Shown here in pieces: positions 42,162-52,074 of a stretch of 64,000 nucleotides of DNA. The stretch spans positions 1,426,001-1,490,000 of the forward strand of contig NZ_CP038256.1 in the NCBI RefSeq assembly GCF_004564075.1, given 5' to 3'. The translations under genes and the position numbers were made by a program. Position 1 is the first letter of the stretch. Every line of letters starts with the position of its first letter. Source of the DNA: Microbacterium sediminis (GTDB lineage: Bacteria; Actinomycetota; Actinomycetes; Actinomycetales; Microbacteriaceae). Under the pieces are notes generated by a model that was not told where the DNA came from, ran no database searches, and saw only the letters and a program-made list of their open reading frames with translations.

Positions 42162-42225
42162 CCCAGGCGGCGCCACGCCTCTGCGGGCGTGGCGCCGCGG
42201 CAGTCCGGATCGAGGAACCACAGCA

Positions 42226-43467
42226 ATGACCAAGCGCATCGTCGTCACCGGGATCGGCGCCACGTCGGCCATCGGCGGGACGGCTCCCGAGAACTGGCAG
42301 AACCTGCTCGCGGGCATGTCGGGCGCCCGGCCGCTCGAGCACGAGTGGGTCGCGAAGTACGACCTCCCGGTGACCTTCGCCGCCGAGGCGATCGTCCGTC
42401 CCGACACCGTGCTGGAGCGTCCCACCGCCAAGCGGCTCGACATCTCCGCCCAGTTCGCGCTCGTCGCGGCCTTGGAGGCCTGGGCCGACGCCGGTGCGCC
42501 CGAGGTCGCCCCCGAGCGCCTCGGCGTCGACTTCGCCACGGGCATCGGCGGCGTCTGGACGCTCCTGGACGCCTGGGACACGCTGCGCGAGAAGGGCCCG
42601 CGTCGCGTCATGCCGATGACGGTGCCGATGCTCATGCCGAACTCGGCGGCCGGCTTCCTCTCCCTCCACTTCGGCGCGAAGGCCTTCGCCCGCACCGTCG
42701 CGTCGGCCTGCGCCTCGAGCGTGGAGTCGATCGTGAGCGCCTACGAGCACCTGCAGTCCGGTGCCGCCGACGTGATCATCGCGGGCGGCGCCGAGTCGGC
42801 GATCCACCCGATCACGGTGGCCTCGTTCGCCTCGATGCAGGCGCTCTCGCGCCGCAACGACGACCCCGCCACCGCCTCGCGCCCGTTCGACGTGGGCCGT
42901 GACGGCTTCGTGATGGGCGAGGGCGCGGCCGTGCTGATCCTCGAGACCGAGGAGCACGCGCTCGCCCGCGGCGCCACCATCTACGCGGAGCTGGCCGGCG
43001 GCGCGATCACCGCCGACTCGCACCACATCACCGCGCCCGACCCCGAGGGCACCGGCGCCGCCCGCGCGGTGCGCCGGGCGCTCGAGCTCGCCGACCGCAC
43101 CCCCGACGAGGTCACGCACATCAACGCGCACGCCACGTCGACGCCCGTCGGCGACGTGGCCGAGTACACCGCGCTGCGCTCCGTGCTCGGCGATCGGGTG
43201 CACGACGTCCCGATCTCGGCCACCAAGGCCTCCACCGGCCACCTGCTGGGCGGCACCGGCGCGATCGAGTCGGTGTTCTCGGTGCTGGCCGTCAAGGAGC
43301 GCGTCGCGCCCCCGACGATCAACCTCGAGAACCAGGACCCGGCGATCCCCGTCAAGGCGTCGTCGCAGCCGCAGGCCCTCGGCGAGGGCCCGCAGCTGGC
43401 GATCAGCAACTCGTTCGGCTTCGGCGGCCACAACGCCGTCGCGGCGTTCGCCTCGTACGACGCCTGA
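42226..43467 (+). CDS. fabF: beta-ketoacyl-ACP synthase II
   Basis: A 413-residue KAS II that elongates acyl-ACP with malonyl-ACP. Cys162 lies in ARTVASACASSVESI, and the two catalytic histidines are in THINAHATSTPVGD and KASTGHLLGGTGAIE. SNSFGFGGHNAVAAF closes the active site. Last gene of the fab operon, followed by a strong terminator at 43480-43518. Confidence 0.96.
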   Translation: MTKRIVVTGIGATSAIGGTAPENWQNLLAGMSGARPLEHEWVAKYDLPVTFAAEAIVRPDTVLERPTAKRLDISAQFALVAALEAWADAGAPEVAPERLGVDFATGIGGVWTLLDAWDTLREKGPRRVMPMTVPMLMPNSAAGFLSLHFGAKAFARTVASACASSVESIVSAYEHLQSGAADVIIAGGAESAIHPITVASFASMQALSRRNDDPATASRPFDVGRDGFVMGEGAAVLILETEEHALARGATIYAELAGGAITADSHHITAPDPEGTGAARAVRRALELADRTPDEVTHINAHATSTPVGDVAEYTALRSVLGDRVHDVPISATKASTGHLLGGTGAIESVFSVLAVKERVAPPTINLENQDPAIPVKASSQPQALGEGPQLAISNSFGFGGHNAVAAFASYDA

Positions 43468-43479
43468 GCGCACACGAAC

Positions 43480-43518
43480 AAGGCGGGCCCCCGGGATTCT
43501 TCACCGGGGGCCCGCCTT
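43480..43518 (+). terminator. rho-independent terminator after fabF
   Basis: AAGGCGGGCCCCCGG pairs with CCGGGGGCCCGCCTT over 15 bases around a nine-base loop, then TCGTCTT. It can serve the convergent DUF3145 gene as well. Confidence 0.85.
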
Positions 43519-43531
43519 CGTCTTCGGTGCG

Positions 43532-44035
43532 TCAGCCGACCTTGTGCAGCCAGACGACGGGCGCGTCGTCGCTGGCGTGGCGGAACGCCTCGAGCTCCTC
43601 GTCCCACGCGGAGCCCAGCGCGACGGCCAACTCGCGCTGCAGCTCGACGGCATCGCCCGCGGCGACCTCCATCGCGTAGCGGATGCGGTCCTCCGGGATG
43701 ACGATGTTGCCCGCGGAGTCCATCTGCGCGTAGTGGATGCCGAGATCGGGCGTGTGCATCCAGCGGCCGCCGTCACTGCGGGGCGTCGGGTCCTCGGAGA
43801 CCTCGAAGCGCAGGTGCTCCCAGCCGCGGATGGCCGTGGCAAGGGCCGCGCCGGTCCCGGCCGGGCCCTCCCAGTAGAACTCCGCGCGGCGGGCACCGGG
43901 CATCATCGGCTGGTCCGCCCAGTCGAACGTGACGGCACGGCCCAGGGACCGCCCGACCGCCCACTCCAGGTGCGGACACAGCGCTTTGGGCGCCGAGTGG
44001 ATGTACACCACCCCACGCGCCATGGGTGTCGCCAT
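43532..44035 (-). CDS. DUF3145 family protein
   Basis: A 167-residue soluble actinobacterial protein of unknown function (DUF3145). It begins ARGVVYIHSAPKALCPHLEW and contains FDWADQPMMPGARRAEFYW and HYAQMDSAGNIVIPEDRIRY, hallmarks of the family. The family is regularly encoded beside fabF, also convergently, as here. A link to lipid metabolism is suggested only by that synteny. ATG 44035 follows GGAGAAAG; an internal Met five codons later is a less likely start. Confidence 0.9.
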   Translation of the reverse strand: MATPMARGVVYIHSAPKALCPHLEWAVGRSLGRAVTFDWADQPMMPGARRAEFYWEGPAGTGAALATAIRGWEHLRFEVSEDPTPRSDGGRWMHTPDLGIHYAQMDSAGNIVIPEDRIRYAMEVAAGDAVELQRELAVALGSAWDEELEAFRHASDDAPVVWLHKVG

Positions 44036-44157
44036 GATCTTTCTCCGATTCGTCGAGTTCGTGTGCCTCAGGTACGTCTTCCCCTACGACCTGGTGGCGT
44101 GAACCCGACCGGATGATCCGGCGGACGAGATGTTCGATTGCGCTTCGATTATGACGC

Positions 44158-44197
44158 GGGCCCCGCGGAATCACAAGCGTGTCATTCCGCGGGGCCC
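44158..44197 (-). terminator. hairpin terminator after the vWA/DUF11 surface protein gene
   Basis: Fourteen-base arms GGGCCCCGCGGAAT and ATTCCGCGGGGCCC with a 12-base loop, starting ten bases after the stop at 44207 on the minus strand. A short T-containing stretch follows. It also separates this gene from the DUF3145 promoter. Confidence 0.75.
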
Positions 44198-44206
44198 GGG
44201 CACCCG

Positions 44207-47200
44207 TCAGCCGTCGGCGCGGACCCGACCGCGGCGTCGCACGAGCAGCAGGCCCGCGGCCGCGGCCAGCAGCCCGAACGCGCCGGCGCCCCACGCGATG
44301 GTCCCGCCGGTCACGGCCAGCTGCGTGCGCACCACGGCGTCGTCGACGGCGCGGCCGACATCGGTGGGATCGTCGGCCGTGTGGTAGTCGACGACCGCGA
44401 CGTTCGTGATCGTCTCGGCGCCGACGTCGGGTGCCACGCGCGCGCTCAGCGTGACGGTCGGCGCCGCCTGCCCGGCGCGCAGCGGGCCGAACAGCTCGCA
44501 GCGCAGCTCGCCCCCGTATCCGCGGGCGTCGGCGCCCGTGACGGCACAGTCCTCCCAGCGGGGGAAGGCGTCGGCGGCGCCCGCATCGACGTCCGTCACG
44601 CGGATGGTGTCGGGGATCTCGTCGGTGAGGACGATCCCGGCGGCCGCGCCGTAGTCGTGGACGTTGGTGACCTCGATCGTGTAGTCGAACGCGGTGCCGC
44701 CCGCGACCACGTCGACGCTCGCGGTCTTCTCGATGTCGAGCTCGGTCGCCATCGGAACGACGCACTCGGGCGTGGCCGGCGGGTAGCCGGCGGTGAACGT
44801 CGTCTCGGGGTTCACCTGGAACGTCACCCTCGTCTGCCCGCGCCAGGCGTAGTCGCCCTCGGAGACATCCTCGACGAGGCCGTTGAAGACGTTCAGCCCC
44901 GGCAGCGGTTGCCCGTCGGCGTCGAGGTCGTCGGCGGTCAGCGGCCGCCATCCCGGCCAGTCGATCGCCGCGCCGCCCTGGCTGAACTCCGCGCCCGGCC
45001 ACGGCAGCACGTACACCTCGCCGCGCTGCACCTCGTCGAGGCCGGCGTCGGCCGGCGTCGCGGTCGGCACCGGCTCGCCCTCGGCGTCGAGCGGCACCCA
45101 GTTCATCGAAATCGGACCGGTGACGTTCGGCGTCGTGTTCACGCTGAAGATCAGGTACGGCGCGTCGGCGACGCAGCGGACCAGCGCCATCGTCGTGATG
45201 TCGCGCGTGGGCACCTCGTCGTCGTCGCGGTTGTTGCTCGGATCGTCGTCCGCATCGGCCGAGACGACCGCCTCGTTGCGGATCACCGCGTCGTCCAGCG
45301 GCAGCAGGGGCGACGGCAGCTCGTCGATCGTGCCCGTATCGGAGCCGACCTGCACCTCCACCGGCAGCACCTCGACGGTGAGCACGATGACGGCGCTGGC
45401 GCCGACGGCGAGCTCGCCGGTGCGGACGGTCAGGACGCCGTCGGTGAGGAGCCCGCCGGGCGCGTCGTTGATCCAGCCGTCGGGCAGGGTCACGGCGACC
45501 GGCCGCAGCCGGTCGGGCAGCTCGTCGGTCACCACGACCCCCGTCGCGGTCCGGGTGCCGTGATTGGTGACGGTGATCGTGTAGTCGAACACGTCGCCCG
45601 CCTCGACGGAGCCGTCCGGGCCGAGCGCGTTGGACTTGTCGATGCCGACGTCGTCGAGGTGCTCGGTGCGCACGATCGCGTCGTCGGTCGTGCGACCGAC
45701 GTCGCCGGGGTCGTTGAACGCGTGGTAGTCGACCACGGCGACGTTGACGAATTCGATGTCCGGGGTCGTCGCCCGCAGCGTCGCGTCCAGCGTGACGGAC
45801 GGCGCCTGCTGGCCGGCCGCCAGCGGACCGAACAGCTCGCACGTGAGCGTGCCGCCGTAGCCGGCGGGATCGGCGCCGGCGACCGCGCAGCCGGTCCAGC
45901 GCGGGAACGCCGTCGCCGAGGTGGAGATGGCGGTCACCGCGATGTCGTCGGGGATCTCGTCGGTGAGGACGACGCCGCCCGCGGCGCCGTGGTCGTGCAC
46001 GTTGCGCAGCGCGATCTCGTACCGGAAGTCGTCGCCCGGCTCGACGATCGGCGTGCTCGCGGTCTTCTCGACGACGAGCTCCGTCTCCATCGGCACCGCG
46101 CAGTCGGGATCCGCCGGCGGGTAGGTCGCGGTGATGGTGAGCTCGGGGTTCACCGCGAAGACGATCGCGGTCCGCTCGCGCCACGGGTGATCGGCCTCGC
46201 CGTCGTCCTCGATCAGGCCGTTCCAGACGTTCGATCCGGGCAGCAGCTCTTCGTCGGACCCGTAGTCCGATTCCTGCAGCGGTCGCCACCCCGGCCAGTC
46301 GACCGAGACGCCCCCGGGGCTGACGGCCGCGCCCGGCCAGGGCACCACGTATGTGCGGCCCGTGTCGACCTCACCGAGGCCGGCGTCGGCGGGCGTGGCG
46401 GCCACCGGCGCGCCGGCCGCATCGACCGGGAACCAGCGCATCGTGACCGGCTGCGAGGCCAGGTTGCTCGTCGTGGCGACGCTGAAGACGAGGTACGGGG
46501 CGTCGGCCACGCAGCGGATCAGCACCTGCGCGGCCAGCTCCCGGATCGGCAGCACGTCGTCGTCGCGGTTGTTGTCGGGGTTCTCGTCGAGGTCGGCGTC
46601 GACGTCGGCCACGTTCACGAGGTCCACCGAGCCGAGGGGCGCGAGCGGGGCGGGGAGATCGTCGTCCGGGCTCTGCGCGGTGTCGTTCGTCGCCTCGACC
46701 GCGACCGGCTCCAGCTGCACGGTCACCGTGATGCCCACGCTCGCCCCCACGGGCAGCGTCGCCGCGCGGAAGACGAGATCCTCCGGGGTCGCGCCGTCCT
46801 CCTGCGTCCACCCCTCCGGCAGCGAGACCGACAGCAGCCGCAGGCGATCCGGCAGCGGGTCGGTCACGACGACGCCGGTGGCGGCCGCCGTGCCGTGGTT
46901 GGTCACGGTGAGGGTGTAGTCGAAGGTCTCCCCCGGCTCGACCGATCCCTCGGCCGTCACGCTCACCTTGTCGATCCCCACGTCGTGGGTGGGCGGGGGC
47001 TCCGCCGGACGGCGCTGGTTGCGCACCTCGCAGTTGACGGTCTCGCCCTCGACCGGGTCGACCTCGAAGCCGTCGGCGCGCGGCGTGATCGGCACCGTCG
47101 CCGACGCGTCGGCGCCCAGCCAGCAGCGGGCGCCCGCCAGGGTGAAGCCGTCCCGGCCGGTCTCGGTGATCGTCAGCCGGCGCGACTCGGGGGTGGTGCC

Positions 47201-48634
47201 GGCGAACAGCGAGCGGAAGCCGATCCCGCCGTTCGCGCTGGTCAGCCCCGCCGCGACGGCGTCGAACCCGCCCGTGGAGCTGTCCAGCTGCACCGTCGGT
47301 CCCGCCGCGCGGGCCGTGAACTCCCAGCCGGCGCCGGGCGCGGTGGTCGCGCCGTCGGCCGACACCTCGGTCTTGGTGACGTTGACGACCCCGGCGCAGT
47401 TCGCGCCCGCCAGCTCGGCGAGGATCGCGGCGACCTCGCCGAAGCCGGCCACCGAGTACTGGTCGCCGTCGGCGTGACCGCTGATCGCCTGGAGGTTGTC
47501 GGGGACGCCGGTGGTGCCGTCGCCGATGCCGACCGCCACGACGCGGGTCCCGGCGGCCTTGACGCTGTTGGCCGAGGCGATCGCGTGCTCGATCTCGAGG
47601 AACCGCGTCATGGTCGCGTCGCCCACCGACGGGTTCAGCGCGAGGGTCGGGTTGCCGTCCGTGAGCACGATCGCCAGGTCCGCATCGCCCGCCAGCGGGG
47701 CGAGACTGCGCAGGCCCGCGTCCCAGTTCGTGCCGCCCGTCGTCGAAGGCGTGAGCCCCTGCAGCATCGCCCGCGCGGTGGCCACGCCGGTGCCGCCCGG
47801 GTCGGCGACGGACTGCCAGCCGAGGTTGCCCGCTCCCGACGGGCTCGCGGCGGCGAAGGTGTGGACGGCCAGGCGCGAGGGCGTGCCCGTCAGGGCGTCG
47901 AGGAACGACAGCGAGGCGGCGCGCAGCTCGTCGGTGCCGCCGGCGTTCGCGACGGAGCGCGACAGGTCGACGAGCAGCGCCACGTCGAGGCCGCACGACG
48001 GGGCGATCACCGGGTTCGCCCGGGTGAACATCCATCGGCCCGCGCTCGCGGTCGGCCCCTCCCCCGGGCCCGGGACGAGGTACGGCTGCGCGCCGTCGCC
48101 CGAGTCGCCCGTGTGGAACCGGTACGGCGCGGGGTTCCACGGCGTGTAGCCGGCGCGGAACCGGGTGTTGACGGTCCAGCCGGCGGGCGCCGCCTCGGCC
48201 TGCACGAGGTAGCCCCGGTCGCTGCCCTCGGGGCCCGTCCGCGCGGGCAGGTCCATCCAGCAGCTGCCCGAGGCGTCGGTCGTGCACCAGGCGACCGGCG
48301 TCCGCTCCGACACGTCGGCGTCGACCGAGCCCACGTCGTAGGCGGCGAACTGCGCCCCCGCGAGGGGCAGCACCGCGTTGGACGCCCCGTCGCGATCCCC
48401 GCCGGCACGCACCTCGATCGCGATGCGGCCGTCCGCTATCGCCTGCGGCGCGGGTCCGGGTGCGCCGGCGTTCGGGCTCGGGCTGTGCGGCGTGGCGAGC
48501 GCGGCGGCGGCGGGCGCGGCGGTGAGGGCGCTCACGCCCGCGAGCAGGAGGCTCAGCAGCGCCAGCAGGGCCGCCGCGCGCATGGTCGCGGCCGCTCGGC
48601 GTGCACCGGACGTGGCCGTCATCGCTGAAGTCAT
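44207..48634 (-). CDS. large cell-surface protein: vWA domain, duplicated DUF11 modules, LAxTG-like sorting signal
   Basis: A 1475-residue exported protein. Signal peptide: AALLALLSLLLAGVSALTA followed by an AAPAAAA cleavage region. Residues 60-200 resemble a SpaA-like domain. A vWA domain at about 210-400 has an intact MIDAS: DLSRS near residue 217, TGGTNW, and LTDGNP near residue 325. Residues 549-990 and 991-1430 are two copies of a long module, each with HDVGIDK or LDDVGIDK, DUF11 strands ending VVVTD-LPDRL, an RCVADAPYL segment, and an EKTAS-type DUF11 repeat. The end is LAVTGG, a hydrophobic helix and RRRGRVRADG, the layout of class E sortase substrates (LAxTG). GGAG precedes ATG 48634. 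Probable adhesin or wall structural protein. Confidence 0.88.
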   Translation of the reverse strand: MTSAMTATSGARRAAATMRAAALLALLSLLLAGVSALTAAPAAAALATPHSPSPNAGAPGPAPQAIADGRIAIEVRAGGDRDGASNAVLPLAGAQFAAYDVGSVDADVSERTPVAWCTTDASGSCWMDLPARTGPEGSDRGYLVQAEAAPAGWTVNTRFRAGYTPWNPAPYRFHTGDSGDGAQPYLVPGPGEGPTASAGRWMFTRANPVIAPSCGLDVALLVDLSRSVANAGGTDELRAASLSFLDALTGTPSRLAVHTFAAASPSGAGNLGWQSVADPGGTGVATARAMLQGLTPSTTGGTNWDAGLRSLAPLAGDADLAIVLTDGNPTLALNPSVGDATMTRFLEIEHAIASANSVKAAGTRVVAVGIGDGTTGVPDNLQAISGHADGDQYSVAGFGEVAAILAELAGANCAGVVNVTKTEVSADGATTAPGAGWEFTARAAGPTVQLDSSTGGFDAVAAGLTSANGGIGFRSLFAGTTPESRRLTITETGRDGFTLAGARCWLGADASATVPITPRADGFEVDPVEGETVNCEVRNQRRPAEPPPTHDVGIDKVSVTAEGSVEPGETFDYTLTVTNHGTAAATGVVVTDPLPDRLRLLSVSLPEGWTQEDGATPEDLVFRAATLPVGASVGITVTVQLEPVAVEATNDTAQSPDDDLPAPLAPLGSVDLVNVADVDADLDENPDNNRDDDVLPIRELAAQVLIRCVADAPYLVFSVATTSNLASQPVTMRWFPVDAAGAPVAATPADAGLGEVDTGRTYVVPWPGAAVSPGGVSVDWPGWRPLQESDYGSDEELLPGSNVWNGLIEDDGEADHPWRERTAIVFAVNPELTITATYPPADPDCAVPMETELVVEKTASTPIVEPGDDFRYEIALRNVHDHGAAGGVVLTDEIPDDIAVTAISTSATAFPRWTGCAVAGADPAGYGGTLTCELFGPLAAGQQAPSVTLDATLRATTPDIEFVNVAVVDYHAFNDPGDVGRTTDDAIVRTEHLDDVGIDKSNALGPDGSVEAGDVFDYTITVTNHGTRTATGVVVTDELPDRLRPVAVTLPDGWINDAPGGLLTDGVLTVRTGELAVGASAVIVLTVEVLPVEVQVGSDTGTIDELPSPLLPLDDAVIRNEAVVSADADDDPSNNRDDDEVPTRDITTMALVRCVADAPYLIFSVNTTPNVTGPISMNWVPLDAEGEPVPTATPADAGLDEVQRGEVYVLPWPGAEFSQGGAAIDWPGWRPLTADDLDADGQPLPGLNVFNGLVEDVSEGDYAWRGQTRVTFQVNPETTFTAGYPPATPECVVPMATELDIEKTASVDVVAGGTAFDYTIEVTNVHDYGAAAGIVLTDEIPDTIRVTDVDAGAADAFPRWEDCAVTGADARGYGGELRCELFGPLRAGQAAPTVTLSARVAPDVGAETITNVAVVDYHTADDPTDVGRAVDDAVVRTQLAVTGGTIAWGAGAFGLLAAAAGLLLVRRRGRVRADG

Positions 48635-48735
48635 GGGGTGCTCCGTCGGGCTCAGAGGAATCACGCCGACCCTATGGACGCGCCCCACGCCGGCGCGCGC
48701 TGTCGGAGCAGAGTCAGGTGGCGACCACGGTGCAA

Positions 48736-48756
48736 ACCCGGTGACCACCACCGGGT
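48736..48756 (-). terminator. hairpin between the first LuxR regulator gene and the surface-protein gene
   Basis: ACCCGGTG and CACCGGGT around ACCAC, nine bases after the LuxR-type gene's stop at 48765 and about 100 bases before the surface-protein start. No T-run. Either a weak terminator or an operator for the surface-protein gene. Confidence 0.4.
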
Positions 48757-48764
48757 GCCCGGGG

Positions 48765-51700
48765 TCAGGCGTGCGCGCCGGAGGTGCGCAGCAGCCGGCG
48801 CAGCTCCACCCGCGACGACAGGTCGAGCTTGTCCAGCACGTTCGCGACGTGATACTCGACGGTGCGCACCGACAGCACGAGCTCCGCCGCGACCTCGCGG
48901 TTCGCCAGGCCCGCCCCCACGAGCATGGCGATCTGGCGCTCGCGGGCGGTGAGGCGCGACAGGCCCTCGAGGGCGGGCCCCACCGCGCTGCCGACCGCCC
49001 GCAGCGGCACGAGCGGCAGCGAGCGTGCGGCGGGCGTGCGGCCCTGGCGCAGGCGGTCGGCGAACCCGCTCGCGGCGGCCTGGAGGGTGGCGGCGCCGCA
49101 GCGGTGGAAGATGTTCGACGCCCACGTCGCGATCCGGATCACGGACTCGCGCTCCTCACCGAGGTCGGCGTCGATGTCGCACGCGAACTCGGCGATGTCG
49201 AGGGCGAGCACCGCGCGCGTCAGGCGCAGGCCGTGCACCCGGTCGAGCGACTCCCGCAGCACCGGCTCGGCGTCGAGGTGCTCGAGCGCCTCGCGGAACA
49301 GCGCCCCCGCCGCCCTCGCATCCCCCATCGCCCGCGCGTGAAGCGCGCGCACGTGGGCGATCGCGGCGGCGCGCACGCCGGGGATCGCGGGGATCGCGGC
49401 GTTCTGCAGGCGGTCGGCGAGCTCCGGCAGCAGCTCCGGCCGGCCGATCTGCGACAGCCCCCGCGCGAGCAGGCCGCCCGCCGGAACGCCGACGAGCCAC
49501 CATCCGACGGTGCTCTCGCTCACGCGCGTCATCTCGAGGACCAGGCGCTCGGCGTCGCCGGCGCTGAGGGCGGCCCACGCGCGGGCGTAGTGCGCCAGCG
49601 CGGCGGCGTTGCCGCTGGCCTGGGCGGCGCGCAGGTCGTCCACGCGCTGCAGGTGTTCCTCGGCCGCCGCGGTCTCGCCCCGGCTGCCGAGGATCAGCGC
49701 GGCCACGGCATAGACCATGGCCATCCCGGCGTCCTCGCCGTTCTCCATCGCGTGCGCGAGGGCCACCTCGATCGCGCTGTACGCCTCGTCCCACAGCGCC
49801 GCCTCGAAGAGGATGAGCGCCAGCTGCACCTGCGCGCCGACGTTGACCCCCGCCTCCGGCGTCAGCCGCGTCGTGATCTCCTGCAGCTCCCGGTAGGCCT
49901 CGCCCCGCGCGCCCATGAGCCGCAGCCGCGCCGCGATCACCGCGCGGATCTCCCGCCGCGCGGGCTCGGTTCCGGGCACCTCCTCCAGCTCGCTCACGAG
50001 CGTGCGCAGATCGTCGATCATGCGGACCGCCTGCTGCGGGGCGACCGTGTCGAAGCGGTGCCACATCGTGATGACCGCCCGGCGACTGGCGACCGCCGCG
50101 CGGGTGCGGGTGACGTCGGGCAGGGACGCGACGGGATCGGGCGCGACGGGCAGCGCCCGCTCCAGCTCGGCGAGCGCCACCAGGGTGGCGGGCAGCACCT
50201 GCCCGATGCGCCCGCGATGGCCGGCCTCGATGAACTGGCGCGCCAGGTCACAGGCGACCTGCGCGTAGATGAGCAGGGTGTCGGCGTCGAGGTCGCGCAG
50301 CGGGGCGCCCTGCATGGCGCGCACCGCCTCGTCGCCCGCGCCGCGGACCAGGCTGAGGCGCGCGACGAGCGCGCTGCGCAGCGCGGAGCGCGGCAGGCTG
50401 CGCACCTGCGGCTCGATCTCGCTCAGCCGCGCCGGCGCGTTCGCGCGAAAGGCACACTGCGCGGCGAGGGCGACGACGTCGCGGCGCGGCGCATAGCGGA
50501 CGGCGGCGAGGAGGAAGTCGAGCCCGCGGGCGGGGCGATCCTCGACCATCGCGCGCACGCCGGCCTTCACGAGATCGCCGACGAGGAGCTCGCGCTCGGC
50601 GGGCACCGGCGCGGCGTCCATGGCCCCGACGCGGGCGCGGAGGCGCTCGATCTCGCTGCCGTGCCGGGCCAGCCGGCGGAAGATGTGCGCCAGCTCCGCG
50701 CGCGAGAGCGGCGCGCGGATCGCCTGGGCGACGTTCGGGTGCTCGATCGCGTAGGCCCGCTCGCGCGCGTGCCACCGCACGAGGCCGGTGGCCATGAGCT
50801 CGTCGTGGTCGACCGGCGTGCCGACCAGTTCGGTGAGCACCTCGCGCTTGACCCGGCGATCGGCGACGCCGAGCACGTTCTGGGCGGAGCGGACGGGCTC
50901 CCCCGCCGCCGCGACGATGTCGCCGATCGCGCGTTCGAACACCACCAGCCGAGGGTCGGTGGGATCGCGCAGCGCGGTGAGCGCATCGTCGATCGTGCGC
51001 TGCCCCCGCGGCGCGCGCTTGAGCCAGCGCGTGAGCACGCCGAGGTGCAGCGGGTAGCCGCCGGTCGCGACATGGGCCCGCTCGGCCACCCGCCCGCTCA
51101 CTCGCACGCCGAGGTGCTCCTGGAGGTACTGCTGCGACTCGGCGGCGTCCAGCGGCGCGAGAGGCAGGTGCGCGCCCTGCGGGCTGGACTGCGCCAGCCG
51201 GCGCAGCCGGGCGAACTGCGGCAGCTCGCTGGGCCGCATCGTGGCGATCAGCAGGCCAGGGTACGTGTCGATCGCCCGCAGCACGTGCCACAGCACCTCC
51301 GCCGAGGTGTCATCGATCCAGTGCACGTCCTCGATGACGACGATCGTCGGCTGCGTGTTCGCGTCGCACACCGCGATGTACTGCGCCACCTGGTCGGCGA
51401 CCGTTCCCGGCACGCTCGACGGCGGCTCCTCGCCCCCGTGGAACACCCGCCACGCCGCCGCCCCGCGGGTCGTGCGGTCCTGCTCGTCCAGCCGCACGTG
51501 CAGCTGCCGCCAGCCGTCCAGCGGCGCGAGGGCCTGGTCGACGAGCGTGGTCTTGCCGATCCCGGCCTGGCCCTCGATGACCACGAGCTGCGTCAGCCCG
51601 TTCGCCGCGCGGGCGGCGCGGTCGCGCAGGACGGTGATCTCGGCCGCGCGGCCGACGAAGACGTCGTCGGGCTCGAGGAGCGGCGCGGTGCGCTGGCGCG

Positions 51701-51773
51701 GGTCCAGGGCGAGCAGCCGCTGGCGGGGCGCGGTGGGGAGGCGTTCGGGGATCGCGAGGTCTGACGGGATCAT
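48765..51773 (-). CDS. large ATP-binding LuxR regulator (LAL/MalT-like), copy 1
   Basis: A 1002-residue regulator. The N-terminal AAA/STAND ATPase shows Walker A GQAGIGKT at about residues 69-76 and Walker [19 protein letters not shown] near residue 145. A long alpha-helical, TPR-like region covers about 380-920. The C-terminal LuxR helix-turn-helix is LTARERQIAMLVGAGLANRE with TVEYHVANVLDKL at about 938-990. LAL regulators sense small ligands and activate transcription. AAGGAG lies eight bases before ATG 51773. Its close paralogue is upstream (52075-55005), and the surface-protein gene follows it on the same strand, making that a plausible target. Confidence 0.9.
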   Translation of the reverse strand: MIPSDLAIPERLPTAPRQRLLALDPRQRTAPLLEPDDVFVGRAAEITVLRDRAARAANGLTQLVVIEGQAGIGKTTLVDQALAPLDGWRQLHVRLDEQDRTTRGAAAWRVFHGGEEPPSSVPGTVADQVAQYIAVCDANTQPTIVVIEDVHWIDDTSAEVLWHVLRAIDTYPGLLIATMRPSELPQFARLRRLAQSSPQGAHLPLAPLDAAESQQYLQEHLGVRVSGRVAERAHVATGGYPLHLGVLTRWLKRAPRGQRTIDDALTALRDPTDPRLVVFERAIGDIVAAAGEPVRSAQNVLGVADRRVKREVLTELVGTPVDHDELMATGLVRWHARERAYAIEHPNVAQAIRAPLSRAELAHIFRRLARHGSEIERLRARVGAMDAAPVPAERELLVGDLVKAGVRAMVEDRPARGLDFLLAAVRYAPRRDVVALAAQCAFRANAPARLSEIEPQVRSLPRSALRSALVARLSLVRGAGDEAVRAMQGAPLRDLDADTLLIYAQVACDLARQFIEAGHRGRIGQVLPATLVALAELERALPVAPDPVASLPDVTRTRAAVASRRAVITMWHRFDTVAPQQAVRMIDDLRTLVSELEEVPGTEPARREIRAVIAARLRLMGARGEAYRELQEITTRLTPEAGVNVGAQVQLALILFEAALWDEAYSAIEVALAHAMENGEDAGMAMVYAVAALILGSRGETAAAEEHLQRVDDLRAAQASGNAAALAHYARAWAALSAGDAERLVLEMTRVSESTVGWWLVGVPAGGLLARGLSQIGRPELLPELADRLQNAAIPAIPGVRAAAIAHVRALHARAMGDARAAGALFREALEHLDAEPVLRESLDRVHGLRLTRAVLALDIAEFACDIDADLGEERESVIRIATWASNIFHRCGAATLQAAASGFADRLRQGRTPAARSLPLVPLRAVGSAVGPALEGLSRLTARERQIAMLVGAGLANREVAAELVLSVRTVEYHVANVLDKLDLSSRVELRRLLRTSGAHA

Positions 51774-52074
51774 GATCGGGGCTCCTTGTACGAGGCCGCG
51801 CGGGACCGCGCGGAGGGGGAACCGGAGACGGGGGACTCTCGGTCGCGGGCACGAAGGGTGGCCGTGCGCCGCGGCATCGGGCTGCGTCCGGGCCGGGCAC
51901 GCCCCGGGGAGCGCGCGAGCGCCGACATCGCCGCCTGCGGCCGAAGCTAGCCAGTGCCCGGGGCCGGGCGCACCCGCTCCGGGCCCACTCCCGTGGTGTC
52001 TACGGGGTCAGTCCCGTAGCGAGCACGAGGTCGCGCCGCGCGGTCTCCACGGGCACCGGTACCGGGCCCGTGCG
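51774..52074. other. 301-base intergenic region between the paralogous LuxR genes
   Basis: No gene is seen. It holds the promoter of copy 1 (TACAAG and AAGGAG close to its start) and the inverted repeat at 52000-52019. A second reading as coding sequence is not supported by any family resemblance. Confidence 0.5.
52000..52019 (-). other. inverted repeat after LuxR regulator copy 2
   Basis: CTACGGG and CCCGTAG around GTCAGT. Hairpin terminator of copy 2 or an operator for copy 1; no T-run. Confidence 0.35.

Noticed and set aside
44207..48634. Repeated segments within the surface-protein gene as a mobile or tandem DNA repeat
   Set aside because: The duplication is at protein module level, diverged at the DNA level and kept in frame.
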